Shown: positions 49,652 to 59,969, counted from the first letter of the stretch. The stretch is 64,000 bases of DNA from Flavobacteriales bacterium (GCA_025210295.1 JAOASC010000041.1:1-64000); one strand, 5' to 3'. Numbers and translations: made by a program. Notes: generated by a model from the sequence alone, not told the origin.

Positions 49652-49684
49652 CAAATATAAGATAAATATTTTACTCCTCCACAA
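49652..49684 (-). promoter_or_regulatory. tRNA-Cys promoter, inside the 3' end of folB
   Basis: On the minus strand: TTG (49682-49684), 22-bp spacer, TATATTTG (49652-49659), 17 bp before the tRNA 5' end. The -33 lies in the last codons of folB. Confidence 0.58.
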
Positions 49685-50021
49685 TTACAGAGACAAATTT
49701 CACATCACCATCTAAAGGAGGGTTAATTTTTCTAATTTCAACTCGTATCTTTTCAATTTGTTTATGTGCTTTCTTTAAGCGATTTACGATTCGATAGGCT
49801 ACTGTTTCGATTAAATCTGCCCTTACAGCCATTTCTTCTTCTACAACTACATTAACCTCTACATAGTTAATTGTTTTTTGTAAATCATCATTTGCAGCTG
49901 CTGCTTTAAAATCAACCCATAAATCTACATCGACTTCAAAGTCTCCTCCTATTTGAGTTTCTTCAGGTAAACAACCATGGAAACTATAGGTTCTTATTCC
50001 ATATACTCGAATAATATTCAT
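49671..50021 (-). CDS. folB: Dihydroneopterin aldolase
   Basis: 116 residues of the FolB fold. MNIIRVYGIRTYSFHGCLPEE carries the conserved active-site region, and the catalytic Lys is likely in the VEIRKINPP strand. The substrate-binding Glu lies in the LIETVAYRIV helix. Makes 6-hydroxymethyl-dihydropterin for folate. Starts directly after the stop of the T9SS protein. Confidence 0.92.
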   Translation of the reverse strand: MNIIRVYGIRTYSFHGCLPEETQIGGDFEVDVDLWVDFKAAAANDDLQKTINYVEVNVVVEEEMAVRADLIETVAYRIVNRLKKAHKQIEKIRVEIRKINPPLDGDVKFVSVIVEE

Positions 50022-52805
50022 TTACTCTTTGATAATTTTATGTATTTCGTTTCTACTATTTGAACTGTATTTCAATATATAGAGTCCTTTAGGTAAAGGA
50101 GAAATATCTATTTGACTACTATATTCTGTTAATAAAAGTTTACCATTTAAGCTAAACACTTCGAATTTAGCATTTTCTACTGACTCTATTTTCACATTGA
50201 TTATCCCAGCAGTTGGATTAGGAAAAATAACGAATTTGGGCTTTTTAACTTTCTCTACAATATTGGTCTCAACCCCATTAGATATTTCGACTAAGCCAAC
50301 GACTTTATAAACATCATTGCTACTTTTTTGTGTACAATAAAAAGTTACTGACACTTCAAACAAGCCTTGACTATGATGAGGAGCAACAACAGTATCAATA
50401 AATATTAGCTCATTCCCAGATTGCCAAACAGAAACATTTAATTCGGCATTATTAGAATCCAAATACACTAAGCTATTGACAACAGCTGAATCTATAGGAA
50501 TTTGATAATCAATACTACAATTTTCCGAAAATATTGAAAGACTATCTACAACAACTCCATTAATATTAAAATGAGTCCATGTATTTTCGCTTGATGCAAT
50601 AGCATAAGGCAATACAATCGTATCTGTTCCAACAATACCATCAAATACCCAAACATGATGCACTCCTTCACATAAACTATCTTCAAAAGTTAACCCTCCC
50701 ATTAATCCATTTACTCCATCATAAGATATAAGTGTACTATCTGAATTAAAGGCATTGTGATCTACAATAACAACACCATTACAACTTCCTGAATCAGAAT
50801 GTGTATAAATCCCTACTCTAAATTGCTCTACAGTAAAATCAACTTCAAGCGTATCATTATTAGTGTTGATAACATACAAACTATAATTTTGACTACACAA
50901 GTTTTCAAATATACTATCTTGAGTAAAGTTAATTCCATCAATTGAATACCAATAATTCGTAGCACCTGATAAAATCTTTACCTTCATACTTCCGTTACAA
51001 TTATCAATACTTGGTTGGGTTTCTAAGAAAGCAATACTATTGGTTATAAATTCTGTATTCACAGTATCACCATAAGTATTTACCACCCTCAACGTATTAA
51101 TAGCCGGACAGAGACTATCTAAAGAATTTTCTGTACCAAAACTACCTCCATTCCAAGAATAATAAAACGGTCCTGAATTCGAGTTAACTGTTACTTCAAC
51201 TTTGCTATAGCAAGTGAAGCTATTGGTTACATTAATTATAACATCATTAATTACAAGGCTATCTACTTGAGGAATCACGAGGGTTGAATCAATATAGAAA
51301 TTTTTTATCGCTGTATCGCCTAATGAATTTAAGACTTTTAATTCATGTACGCCAACACATAACCCATTGATAATTGAGTCGCTTTGATAACTACCTCCAT
51401 CCCAAGAATATTGATAGGGACCTGTAGTTGATGAAACAACTGCTTCCGCTCTTCCTGTACAATTTAAAGTATCTGGGAAAGTCACCACATCAAGGCTTGA
51501 TAGAAAAGCTAAATCTTCTATTTCAAACAACCTCGAAATGGTATCCCCATTAGAAAAGATAATGGTTACAGTATGATAACCATAACATAATCCCCATCTT
51601 TGAGGCGTATTATTACTTGAACTACCATCCCATAAATATTGATCTACACTTCCATTTGCAAAAACAAAAGCTTCTCCAGAGCAATTGGAAGTATCTGGAG
51701 AGAATGCAAACCCCAATACTTCAACGGAATCGATAGAAAAAGTTGTATGGACTGTATCTCCTAATACATTGATCATTGATAAACTGTGTAATCCTGAGCA
51801 TAAGCCTGCAATTAAACTATCCCCACCATAAGCACTATTATCCCATGAATATTGATAAGGACCATTACTTGAATAATTAGACACCATGGCCATTCCTCCA
51901 CAGTTAGAAGTATCTACCATTGTGCTGATGATATAACTAAGCGACTCTTGAACGACAAAGTTGGTTGTAACAGTATCACCAACGCCATTGACTACAGAAA
52001 GTATATGATTACCATGACATAGATTCCCTACTGTTGAACTCGCATTAAAAGCACCATTATCCCATGAATACAAAAATGGAGGAACACTTTGAACGGTTGC
52101 AGTCGCTGTCCCATTGCAACTATTATCATCATCTGTGGTGATAATATCTACAGGAAAAGAAGAAGAACCTAAACTATCAATATAAAAGGAAGTCTCAAAA
52201 CCAATAGGGCTAAAGAAACGGTAATAACCATGACATATACTATCTATAGAATAAGCTCCTTGAAGCAAAATTGTATCAGCAATTGGGGCTCCGAAACTTT
52301 CACTATGGTACAATTCATTAGTAACATTACTATTCCAGTACCCGGAATTTGAAGTGTAGGTCATTGAATCAATTTTAAATGCACCTAAACAAATCAAAGA
52401 ATTAATGACATAGTCAAACCCCACTCTCTGATAACCTGGATCGGAATTCCCTAACATCGCCTTACTTTTAATAAACCCTAGTGTATCATTCGTTAGCGAA
52501 TCAATAGCATAAGCTTTAAAAGCCTGGAACATACCACTTATAGGATCAAACGATACATCATAAACAGTATCAGAGTAGATAATAGAATCAGAGGTAACAT
52601 CAAATCTTCCATTATTATAATTAATCTCATCTCCAAGAATAACTTTATACTTTACAGGGTTGTCATGGTTCTTAAATTCAAATTTTAAAGATGCATCATG
52701 TGCACCAAAGGAAGAATAAGGATAATGCTTTAATGAAAAAAATTGTTGTGCTATTGAAAAAGAAAAGGGAGCTAATAATAATAGAACCAAAATAATACGT
52801 TTCAT
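50022..52805 (-). CDS. T9SS-secreted protein with SprB-like repeats
   Basis: 927 residues from ATG 52805 (MKRIILVLLLLAPF); the longer frame lacks a signal-like start. After a signal peptide and an N-terminal domain (about 20-215) come about seven repeats of some 75 residues (about 220-745), each with a YSWD-type motif and a GLC-x-G-x-H-x-L end. They resemble SprB repeats of gliding adhesins. Paired Cys recur in each unit. The C-terminus has a type A T9SS sorting domain (VIFPNPTAGIINV ... LPKGLYILKY). Predicted to be exported and anchored or released at the cell surface. Confidence 0.88.
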   Translation of the reverse strand: MKRIILVLLLLAPFSFSIAQQFFSLKHYPYSSFGAHDASLKFEFKNHDNPVKYKVILGDEINYNNGRFDVTSDSIIYSDTVYDVSFDPISGMFQAFKAYAIDSLTNDTLGFIKSKAMLGNSDPGYQRVGFDYVINSLICLGAFKIDSMTYTSNSGYWNSNVTNELYHSESFGAPIADTILLQGAYSIDSICHGYYRFFSPIGFETSFYIDSLGSSSFPVDIITTDDDNSCNGTATATVQSVPPFLYSWDNGAFNASSTVGNLCHGNHILSVVNGVGDTVTTNFVVQESLSYIISTMVDTSNCGGMAMVSNYSSNGPYQYSWDNSAYGGDSLIAGLCSGLHSLSMINVLGDTVHTTFSIDSVEVLGFAFSPDTSNCSGEAFVFANGSVDQYLWDGSSSNNTPQRWGLCYGYHTVTIIFSNGDTISRLFEIEDLAFLSSLDVVTFPDTLNCTGRAEAVVSSTTGPYQYSWDGGSYQSDSIINGLCVGVHELKVLNSLGDTAIKNFYIDSTLVIPQVDSLVINDVIINVTNSFTCYSKVEVTVNSNSGPFYYSWNGGSFGTENSLDSLCPAINTLRVVNTYGDTVNTEFITNSIAFLETQPSIDNCNGSMKVKILSGATNYWYSIDGINFTQDSIFENLCSQNYSLYVINTNNDTLEVDFTVEQFRVGIYTHSDSGSCNGVVIVDHNAFNSDSTLISYDGVNGLMGGLTFEDSLCEGVHHVWVFDGIVGTDTIVLPYAIASSENTWTHFNINGVVVDSLSIFSENCSIDYQIPIDSAVVNSLVYLDSNNAELNVSVWQSGNELIFIDTVVAPHHSQGLFEVSVTFYCTQKSSNDVYKVVGLVEISNGVETNIVEKVKKPKFVIFPNPTAGIINVKIESVENAKFEVFSLNGKLLLTEYSSQIDISPLPKGLYILKYSSNSRNEIHKIIKE

Positions 52806-52833
52806 AATCCACACTTTTTTACAAAAATACAAA

Positions 52834-52860
52834 AAGCCATTGTACAAAATACAATGGCTT
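52834..52860 (-). terminator. Terminator after gltX
   Basis: An 11-bp stem AAGCCATTGTA / TACAATGGCTT with a 5-nt loop and a T run on the minus strand, 31 bp beyond the gltX stop. A TATTTTTG -7-like box (52822-52829) just behind it may start the T9SS gene. Confidence 0.88.
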
Positions 52861-52890
52861 CTTTTTTATTATTAATACAGTACTAATCTA

Positions 52891-54447
52891 CTATACTGAA
52901 GCAGCTTTTAAAGCCTCCACTTTTGCTATTCCCTCTTCAATTCTAGGAATAACATATTCTTTTCCTAAAACCGAGCAGATATGAAACATTGATGGCCCCA
53001 TTCCTTTACCAGTAACTAACAACCTAAACCCTGGCCCTACTTTACCAAATCCATATTCATTTTTCTCTAAATATGCTTGAAATTTAGCCTCTATATTTTC
53101 TGTTGTAAACGAATCGATTGACTTTAGCTCAACCAATAACTCTTGCATAATGGTAGCGGTATCTTCTTTCCACTTCTTCTTCACTGTTTTAGGATCATAG
53201 TCCTTAACATCTTCAAAAAAGTAACGTCCTTCGTCTAACATATCTTCAACAAAAGTTGCTCTTTCTTTCATTAATTCACAAACTTGCTCTACATATTCTT
53301 TACAAACCTCTATTTTTTGTTCTTCTAGAATAGGGATTAACAATTCTGCTAATTCTGAATTCGACTTTGCTCTTAAGTATTGTTGGTTAAACCACTTCGT
53401 TTTATCTGGATCAAACTTAGAACCACTCTTCCCTACACGTTCTAATGTAAATGCTTCAGCTAGTTCTTCTACCGAAAATAACTCTTGCGGAGTTCCAGGG
53501 TTCCATCCTAAAAATGCCAACATATTGACAAATGCATCTGCTAAATATCCTTTCTCACGATATCCTGAAGAAGTATCTCCAGATGTAGGATCATTCCACT
53601 CTAATGGAAACACAGGAAAACCTAATCGATCTCCATCTCTTTTACTTAACTTCCCATGACCATCTGGTTTTAAAATCAATGGTAAATGAGCAAACTTAGG
53701 CATGGTATCCTCCCAACCTAAATAACGATATAACAAAACATGTAAAGGCGCAGATGGTAACCACTCCTCTCCTCTAATTACATGTGTAATTTGCATCAAG
53801 TGATCATCAACAATATTTGCCAAATGATAAGTAGGCATACCGTCAGACTTATAGATAACCTTATCGTCCATGTTATTGGTATTCACAATTACCCAACCTC
53901 TAATTTCATCATGAAAACGCACTTCCTCATTTCTTGGCATTTTCAAACGTAAAGTATAAGGATCACCATTCGCCAACCTTTTCTCTACCTCATCAGCAGA
54001 AAGGCTAACAGAGTTTTTCATTGAACCACGGGTAATAGAGTTATATTGCCAATTAGCCATTTTAGCACTTTTAGCCATTTCACGCATTGCGTTCAACTCT
54101 TCAGCTGTATCAAAAGCGTAATAAGCATGTCCACTCTCTACTAACTGAAATGCATAATCTTTATAAATTCCTGCTTCCTTTCGCTCTGATTGCTTATATG
54201 GACCTAAATCTCCACCTACTCCCTGACCTTCATTAGGAGAAATTCCACACCAAGCCAAAGCTTCTAGAATATACTCTTCTGCCCCTTGAACCAATCGAGT
54301 TTGATCGGTATCTTCTATCCTCAATAAAAAATCTCCGCCATGTTTTTTGGCAAATAAATAATTATATAATGCCGTTCTTACTCCTCCAATATGTAATGGA
54401 CCTGTTGGACTAGGTGCAAACCTTACTCTAACTTTTGTATTACTCAT
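52891..54447 (-). CDS. gltX: Glutamyl-tRNA synthetase
   Basis: 518 residues from ATG 54447 (MSNTKVRVRFAP). Class I synthetase with the HIGH-type motif PSPTGPLHIGG at the N-terminus and the KMSKS-type motif KLSKRDG. The anticodon-binding helical domain follows to GPSMFHICSVLGK near the C-terminus. Charges tRNA-Glu. -7 box TATCTTTG at 54478-54485. Confidence 0.96.
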   Translation of the reverse strand: MSNTKVRVRFAPSPTGPLHIGGVRTALYNYLFAKKHGGDFLLRIEDTDQTRLVQGAEEYILEALAWCGISPNEGQGVGGDLGPYKQSERKEAGIYKDYAFQLVESGHAYYAFDTAEELNAMREMAKSAKMANWQYNSITRGSMKNSVSLSADEVEKRLANGDPYTLRLKMPRNEEVRFHDEIRGWVIVNTNNMDDKVIYKSDGMPTYHLANIVDDHLMQITHVIRGEEWLPSAPLHVLLYRYLGWEDTMPKFAHLPLILKPDGHGKLSKRDGDRLGFPVFPLEWNDPTSGDTSSGYREKGYLADAFVNMLAFLGWNPGTPQELFSVEELAEAFTLERVGKSGSKFDPDKTKWFNQQYLRAKSNSELAELLIPILEEQKIEVCKEYVEQVCELMKERATFVEDMLDEGRYFFEDVKDYDPKTVKKKWKEDTATIMQELLVELKSIDSFTTENIEAKFQAYLEKNEYGFGKVGPGFRLLVTGKGMGPSMFHICSVLGKEYVIPRIEEGIAKVEALKAASV

Positions 54448-54541
54448 AATAATCTTGTGAATTTTCCTAAAAATAGGCAAAGATAGCCTTTGAAAATGAA
54501 AGTTAAAAACCTTTCGTTGTTATAAATTCATCTTTTATCTA

Positions 54542-54549
54542 TAGTTTTG
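54542..54549 (+). promoter_or_regulatory. -7 box upstream of the secreted unknown protein
   Basis: TAGTTTTG, with a TTG at 54517-54519 22 bp upstream. Fits the Bacteroidota pattern and lies 17 bp before the ATG. Confidence 0.45.
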
Positions 54550-54566
54550 TGAAAAAATAATAAAAA

Positions 54567-56150
54567 ATGAAAAAAATAAACTTGATAATCTTCTTTTTTG
54601 CAATATCACTTTCATTTTTTGCACAACTGCAAAAATCTCAACAAGCCCATATCACATGGGGTGATGAACTTAAATTTAAAAAAGGAGAAGAATTCATAAA
54701 ATACCTAGGAAAAGATTCTAGAAATCACTTTTTAATTAAGTCGTTAAAAAGAGGGAGTCAATATGAAATCAATATTTTCGGTAATGACATGGGCTTAAAA
54801 AACAAAGCGGTGATTGACATGAAACACCATGGAAACTACAGAATGACTTATGAAGGTTCTTACTTGATTAACAATAACATCTATGTTTTTAGTTCATTCC
54901 CAGATAAGAAAAATAAAATCAATAGGCTCTACTGTAGAACCTTTGATAAAAATGATTTAAGTATTGGGAAATTAACCGAAATCGAACAGCTTCCTTATGA
55001 GAAAGGAAAGTTTAAGGGATCTTTTGGAGTAGAGGTCTCGGATGATGAATCTATGTTATTGGTGTATTTAGGTAAGCCTTATGAAAAAAATGCACCAGAA
55101 AAATTTGGCTTTACAGTATTAGATGAAAAACTAAATGAAAAGTGGAAAAAAGACATTGAACTTCCTTATACAGAACAATTTTTTAAAATTCAGGATTATC
55201 AAATTAATAATGACGGAGATGTTTACCTCCTAGGAAAGGAATATAAAGAACGTAAAAAAGATCGAATTAAAGGAGCTCCCAACTACAAATATCACATACT
55301 TGCTTATCTTGACAATGGTAGAAAAATAAAAGATTATGAAATTAATTTAGAGGATAAGTTTATTACCGATATTACCTACAAAATTGCTAAAAATGGTGAT
55401 CTCATTTGTTCTGGTCTATACTCAAAAAATGGGACAACCAGCATTAAAGGAGCTTTTTATATGACCATAGACTTTGACACTCGAAAAATTAAAAACAACA
55501 GTATTAGAGAGTTTGAAGAAGATTTTATTACACAAGGTTGGTCCGACAAAGAAATTGCTAAAGCGAAGAAAAAAGAGCTCAAAAAAGATAAAGCAATTGA
55601 AATGTACCAATACGACCTTAGTGATTTTATCTTAAAAGAGGATGGTGGAGCCATTCTATTGGCTGAACAATTTTACATTACCGTCTCTACTTATACTACT
55701 ACTGACGCCAACGGAAATACAACAACAAGAACTGTTTATCATTATCACTACAATGATGTAATACTCGTTAATATTTCTCCTAAAGGGAAAATCGAATGGG
55801 TGACAAAAGTTGAAAAGAGTCAACACAGTACCAATGATGGTGGGTATCTTTCTTCTTATGTTCTTCAAGTAGATGGAGACCAACTTCACTTAATTTACAA
55901 TGAAAGTGCGCGTAATTATTTTGAAAAAGAAGAAAGAAAAGGGATGAAACGTAAAGATAAAAATGCTTACCTTACTGTAATTGCTACAGTAGAAAGTAAT
56001 GGTGAATACCAAAAGGAGATTCTAATCAACGCTAGTGAAGAAAACACCTATCCAGTGCCTAAATTTTCGGAACAAATTAATGATAAACAACTGTTAATTT
56101 ATACTCGAAGAAAGAAAAGTAGAAAATTTGCCTTAGTTGATTTTAAATAA
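54567..56150 (+). CDS. Secreted protein of unknown function
   Basis: 527 residues. Signal peptide ends near SFFAQ (about residue 19). The mature part is Lys-rich with repeated strand-like segments (DLSIGKLTEIEQLP, DYQINNDGDVYLLGKEY, YKIAKNGDLICSGLYSKNG), suggesting a beta-propeller. No sorting domain at the C-terminus, so probably periplasmic or outer-membrane attached. It directly precedes the FG-GAP T9SS gene by 9 nt. No family name can be given with confidence. Confidence 0.6.
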   Translation: MKKINLIIFFFAISLSFFAQLQKSQQAHITWGDELKFKKGEEFIKYLGKDSRNHFLIKSLKRGSQYEINIFGNDMGLKNKAVIDMKHHGNYRMTYEGSYLINNNIYVFSSFPDKKNKINRLYCRTFDKNDLSIGKLTEIEQLPYEKGKFKGSFGVEVSDDESMLLVYLGKPYEKNAPEKFGFTVLDEKLNEKWKKDIELPYTEQFFKIQDYQINNDGDVYLLGKEYKERKKDRIKGAPNYKYHILAYLDNGRKIKDYEINLEDKFITDITYKIAKNGDLICSGLYSKNGTTSIKGAFYMTIDFDTRKIKNNSIREFEEDFITQGWSDKEIAKAKKKELKKDKAIEMYQYDLSDFILKEDGGAILLAEQFYITVSTYTTTDANGNTTTRTVYHYHYNDVILVNISPKGKIEWVTKVEKSQHSTNDGGYLSSYVLQVDGDQLHLIYNESARNYFEKEERKGMKRKDKNAYLTVIATVESNGEYQKEILINASEENTYPVPKFSEQINDKQLLIYTRRKKSRKFALVDFK

Positions 56151-56159
56151 ATTGTTGCA

Positions 56160-59057
56160 ATGAAGAAGATCTTTTTTATTCTCCTAATACCTATCCTGAG
56201 TTATGCTCAACCCATCCGTTTTGATTATGGGCAAAACCTAGCGATCAATGAAAATATTGTTTGCTCTTTTCAAGACTTTTATCATCCAGAGCCCATTCAT
56301 TACATTGATGTGAATGGAGATGGAAAACTAGATGCCTTAACCTCTGGTAACGCTATGAGTCTCTTTAACAGACAATCATTTTTATACATACAAGATAGCG
56401 TGGGTTATTATACCAATACTGCTATTCCTTTTAAATATTCGAATGTTAATGCAGCCTTTGGTGATGTTGACAACGACGGTGATGTTGACTTAATTGTATC
56501 TGGAACGCAGCAAAGTGGCACCTACAGCACCAAACTATTATTAAACGATGGTAACGGAGATTTCTCAACTGAAGCTCCAATTCCTGTAGCCCATAATTTC
56601 TGGGGTAAATTTCAATTTGCAGATGTTGACAACGACAATGACCTCGACTTTTTTTACGTTGGTTTTGATGTTGGAAACAATGCACAAAGTAAATTATGCT
56701 TAAATGATGGGAATGGGAATTTTTCTGTTTCAAACACCGTAACTTTTGCTAAAGTTCATAGTGGAGGTATTGCTTTTGCCGATATTGATGGAGACAATGA
56801 CTTGGACTTATTTTATACAGGAAAATTCTATTCCAACAGCTATGCTTATTTATACACTAATGATGGGAATGGAAATTATAGTCAAGTTTCTGGAACCAGC
56901 TTTACAGGGGTAACCAAGCCTAATATTTCTTTTGAAGATGTTGATGGAGATAATGATTTGGACCTATTCTACACAGGACTTCCTGATGGGTCAACCCCAA
57001 GTTTTATCACAAAATATTACAACAATGATGGAAGTGGAGGTTTTTCGGATAATACAACAGCTCCTTTTTACACCAACGAACATACTTCTTTTCATTTTGA
57101 AGATATTGACAATGATAATAGTAAGGAATTAATTTTTATCAATAATAATCAAGAGGATGGCATCAACAATGAAATCTATACAAACGATGGGAGTGGAAAT
57201 TTCACTCTGAACACCACTTTTTATTTAAACACCAACTTGCATACAATTACATTTTCTGATTTAGACAATGATAACGATCTAGATATCACTGATGCTAAAT
57301 CAGCAACCTTTTATCTCAATGATGGGAATGGAAATTTTTATGAATCCAAAGGAATAAGTGAAGGAACTATAGCTCTAGGTGACATTGATGGAGACAACGA
57401 CCTTGACATCTTAGTTTCAGGGCTTAACACCTCTTATTTATTTAGTGGCTTAACTCCAAGTTTAAGTGAAGACACGTTGATTACAACAATATACTTAAAC
57501 AATGGAATTGGTGGTTACACCCCTATAGCTGGATTACCTTTTGAGGGGCTAATCACATCTAAAGCAAAATTCTTTGATGCCGATGGAGACCTTGACCTTG
57601 ACCTTTTTATTCTTGGAAAAAATACAAACAACATTAAAGTCGCACAGCTCTTCTTAAATGATGGCAATGGAAACTTCACTTTAAACACTTCTAACTTTGA
57701 TGGGGTAACAGGCGATTTCGATTTGGGAGACTATGATGGCGACAACGATCTTGATATTCTAGTTATTGGGACCAATAATATTCCCAACCTTACTGTTACA
57801 ATGTATGCTAACGATGGAAATGCTAATTATACCAATATGGGCGATCTTAACCTCTTTCAACTCTATGATGGTGCAGTACAATTTGCAGATATCGATGGCG
57901 ACAACGACTTAGACCTTTATCTAGGTGGTTATGTAGCACTAGGGGTAACTCCAGGAATTCTTTTTACCAACGACGGAAACGGAAACTACTCACCTCTCGA
58001 CACCTTAAATGGAGCCTACAAGGGAGACGCAGTATTCGCTGATATTGACGGTGACAATGACTTAGACCTTTTAACCTCAGATCGGTACGAAGGTTCTACT
58101 CTTTATAAGAATGATGGGAATGGTGTTTTCTCTGTTTACAATGACAGTACTTTAAACACTGCCGAAAATGGAGAACTTTCATTTGGTGATTTAGATCAAG
58201 ACGGTGACCTAGACTTATTCATTACTGGAGGAAACTCTTCTTCAGCATTTCACACCAGTTATTACACCAACGATGGCAATGGGAACTATGCGCTTCTAAT
58301 CGATTCTGTTTTTACTGATGTAGCCTATAGTTCGATCGCAATTGGAAATTTAGACAACGACACCTTAGAAGAAGTAATCTATCTAGGAAGAAAAGATCAC
58401 AACTATTCGATTAAAAGTGTCGTAAAAATTCATCAAGTAATTGGGCTTGCTAATACAGGTTCAGAATCGGTTTATGCTTGTGATGATTATGTATGGAACA
58501 ATGATTCTACTTATAGTTCTACAGGCTCATATTCCTTTCTATTTACCAATGAACAAGGTTGCGACTCTCTAGCCACACTCCATTTAACGATAGGGACTTT
58601 AGAGACGGTAATCACCTTTGCAAATGACACCATTTCCCCTACATTTACGGGCGACACTTACCAATGGATTGATTGTAACAATGGAACTGCCCTTACTAAT
58701 GAAACTGATTCTATTTTTATTCCTACAACAAATGGTACTTATGCCTTGGTGATGACACAAGGAAGTTGTTCTGACACCTCAAACTGTATTTTGATTACGC
58801 ACTTATCTATTGATGAGCATTCGGATAATCAGGCGATAGTTGTTCCAAACCCTGGAAGTGATTATATAACCGTTCAAACGTCCAACTACAATCCCGTTGA
58901 TCTAACAATTTTTAATTTAGAAGGAAAAATGGTACAATCTCATCATAAGATCAACAGTTCTGCGCCTATTTCCATCACAAATTTACCCCAGGGCATCTAT
59001 TACATTAGAATTGTAACAGCCCATAAAATAGAAACTTTAAAATTCGTTAAACAATAA
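56160..59057 (+). CDS. T9SS-secreted FG-GAP/VCBS repeat protein
   Basis: 965 residues. Signal peptide (1-16), then about a dozen FG-GAP/VCBS repeats (about 45-770). Each has a calcium-binding DxDGDxDLDL loop and a LYxNDGNGNFS-type motif, predicted to form beta-propellers. A Cys-containing module (about 775-885) follows, then a type A T9SS sorting domain (VVPNPGSDYITV ... LPQGIYYIRIV). Calcium-stabilised surface or secreted protein, probably in adhesion or substrate binding. The repeat DNA is also visibly repetitive. Confidence 0.9.
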   Translation: MKKIFFILLIPILSYAQPIRFDYGQNLAINENIVCSFQDFYHPEPIHYIDVNGDGKLDALTSGNAMSLFNRQSFLYIQDSVGYYTNTAIPFKYSNVNAAFGDVDNDGDVDLIVSGTQQSGTYSTKLLLNDGNGDFSTEAPIPVAHNFWGKFQFADVDNDNDLDFFYVGFDVGNNAQSKLCLNDGNGNFSVSNTVTFAKVHSGGIAFADIDGDNDLDLFYTGKFYSNSYAYLYTNDGNGNYSQVSGTSFTGVTKPNISFEDVDGDNDLDLFYTGLPDGSTPSFITKYYNNDGSGGFSDNTTAPFYTNEHTSFHFEDIDNDNSKELIFINNNQEDGINNEIYTNDGSGNFTLNTTFYLNTNLHTITFSDLDNDNDLDITDAKSATFYLNDGNGNFYESKGISEGTIALGDIDGDNDLDILVSGLNTSYLFSGLTPSLSEDTLITTIYLNNGIGGYTPIAGLPFEGLITSKAKFFDADGDLDLDLFILGKNTNNIKVAQLFLNDGNGNFTLNTSNFDGVTGDFDLGDYDGDNDLDILVIGTNNIPNLTVTMYANDGNANYTNMGDLNLFQLYDGAVQFADIDGDNDLDLYLGGYVALGVTPGILFTNDGNGNYSPLDTLNGAYKGDAVFADIDGDNDLDLLTSDRYEGSTLYKNDGNGVFSVYNDSTLNTAENGELSFGDLDQDGDLDLFITGGNSSSAFHTSYYTNDGNGNYALLIDSVFTDVAYSSIAIGNLDNDTLEEVIYLGRKDHNYSIKSVVKIHQVIGLANTGSESVYACDDYVWNNDSTYSSTGSYSFLFTNEQGCDSLATLHLTIGTLETVITFANDTISPTFTGDTYQWIDCNNGTALTNETDSIFIPTTNGTYALVMTQGSCSDTSNCILITHLSIDEHSDNQAIVVPNPGSDYITVQTSNYNPVDLTIFNLEGKMVQSHHKINSSAPISITNLPQGIYYIRIVTAHKIETLKFVKQ

Positions 59058-59087
59058 CGCGAGAATAATGCAGCTAAGATATTTCGT

Positions 59088-59095
59088 TATCTTTG
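59088..59095 (+). promoter_or_regulatory. -7 box of the enoyl-CoA hydratase gene
   Basis: TATCTTTG, 22 bp before the ATG at 59118. No convincing TTG at 17-23 bp upstream. Confidence 0.5.
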
Positions 59096-59117
59096 CAGTA
59101 CTAACAAACTGATTATT

Positions 59118-59900
59118 ATGGATTACAACAATATTTTATTAGAAATCAAAGCAAATATTGCTTACATCACAATTAATAGACCTAAACAATTGAATGCATT
59201 AAACAAAGTAACAATTGAAGAATTGAACCATGCGTTTACTGCTATTGAAGACAACAACACAGTTCAGGTAGTGATTCTAACAGGTAGTGGAGATAAAGCT
59301 TTTGTTGCTGGTGCTGACATCAAAGAATTTGCTGGATTTAGCGTAGAAGAAGGGAAATTATTATCGGCAGAGGGACATCAGAAACTATTCAACTTGGTAG
59401 AAAACCTTTCTAAACCTGTCATTGCTGCAGTCAATGGTTTTGCTTTAGGAGGAGGGTTAGAATTGGCCATGTCTGCACATATTAGAATTGCTTCAGACAA
59501 CGCTAAACTTGGGTTACCTGAAGTTTCTTTAGGAGTTATCCCTGGATATGGTGGGACACAGCGCTTAACTCAATTGGTTGGAAAAGGAAAAGCTTTTGAG
59601 ATGATTACAACAGCTGGAATGATTGGTGCTGAAGAAGCAGAAAAATGGGGACTAGTCAACAAGGTCGTTGGTACTGAAGAATTAATTGCTACATGTGAAA
59701 AGATGGCTGGAAAAATCATGAAAAATTCTCCAAAAGCAATTAGTAGTGCTATTGTTGCAATTAATGCCCAATATAGAGAAGGTGTTGATGGTTTTGTGAC
59801 TGAAATAACAGAATTTGGAAAATGTTTTGGAACAGAAGATTTTAAAGAGGGAACTGCTGCTTTTATGGAAAAAAGAAAACCAGAGTTTACAGGAAAATAA
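59118..59900 (+). CDS. Enoyl-CoA hydratase/isomerase family protein
   Basis: 260 residues of the crotonase superfamily. The CoA/oxyanion loop FVAGADIKEFAG, the ALGGGLELAMS helix and LPEVSLGVIPGYGGTQRLTQ are intact, and both glutamates used for hydration (in GGGLELAMS and LPEVSLG) are present. Likely hydrates crotonyl- or enoyl-CoA in fatty acid or butyrate-type metabolism. Stands alone, with a terminator behind it, so its pathway is not given by context. Confidence 0.93.
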   Translation: MDYNNILLEIKANIAYITINRPKQLNALNKVTIEELNHAFTAIEDNNTVQVVILTGSGDKAFVAGADIKEFAGFSVEEGKLLSAEGHQKLFNLVENLSKPVIAAVNGFALGGGLELAMSAHIRIASDNAKLGLPEVSLGVIPGYGGTQRLTQLVGKGKAFEMITTAGMIGAEEAEKWGLVNKVVGTEELIATCEKMAGKIMKNSPKAISSAIVAINAQYREGVDGFVTEITEFGKCFGTEDFKEGTAAFMEKRKPEFTGK

Positions 59901-59926
59901 CTCGTAAAAACTTACCGATAAAATTG

Positions 59927-59969
59927 AAAAACTCAAGATAAAGTCCACTGTACTGATCTTGAGTTTTTT
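59927..59969 (+). terminator. Terminator after enoyl-CoA hydratase
   Basis: A 13-bp stem AAAAACTCAAGAT / ATCTTGAGTTTTT with a 16-nt loop, followed by T and G. It lies 26 bp after the stop. Confidence 0.87.

Noticed and set aside
56400..58350. Repetitive DNA that could be mistaken for a CRISPR or minisatellite
   Set aside because: The repeats are in-frame FG-GAP codons of uneven spacing and encode calcium loops; there are no uniform spacers and no cas genes.
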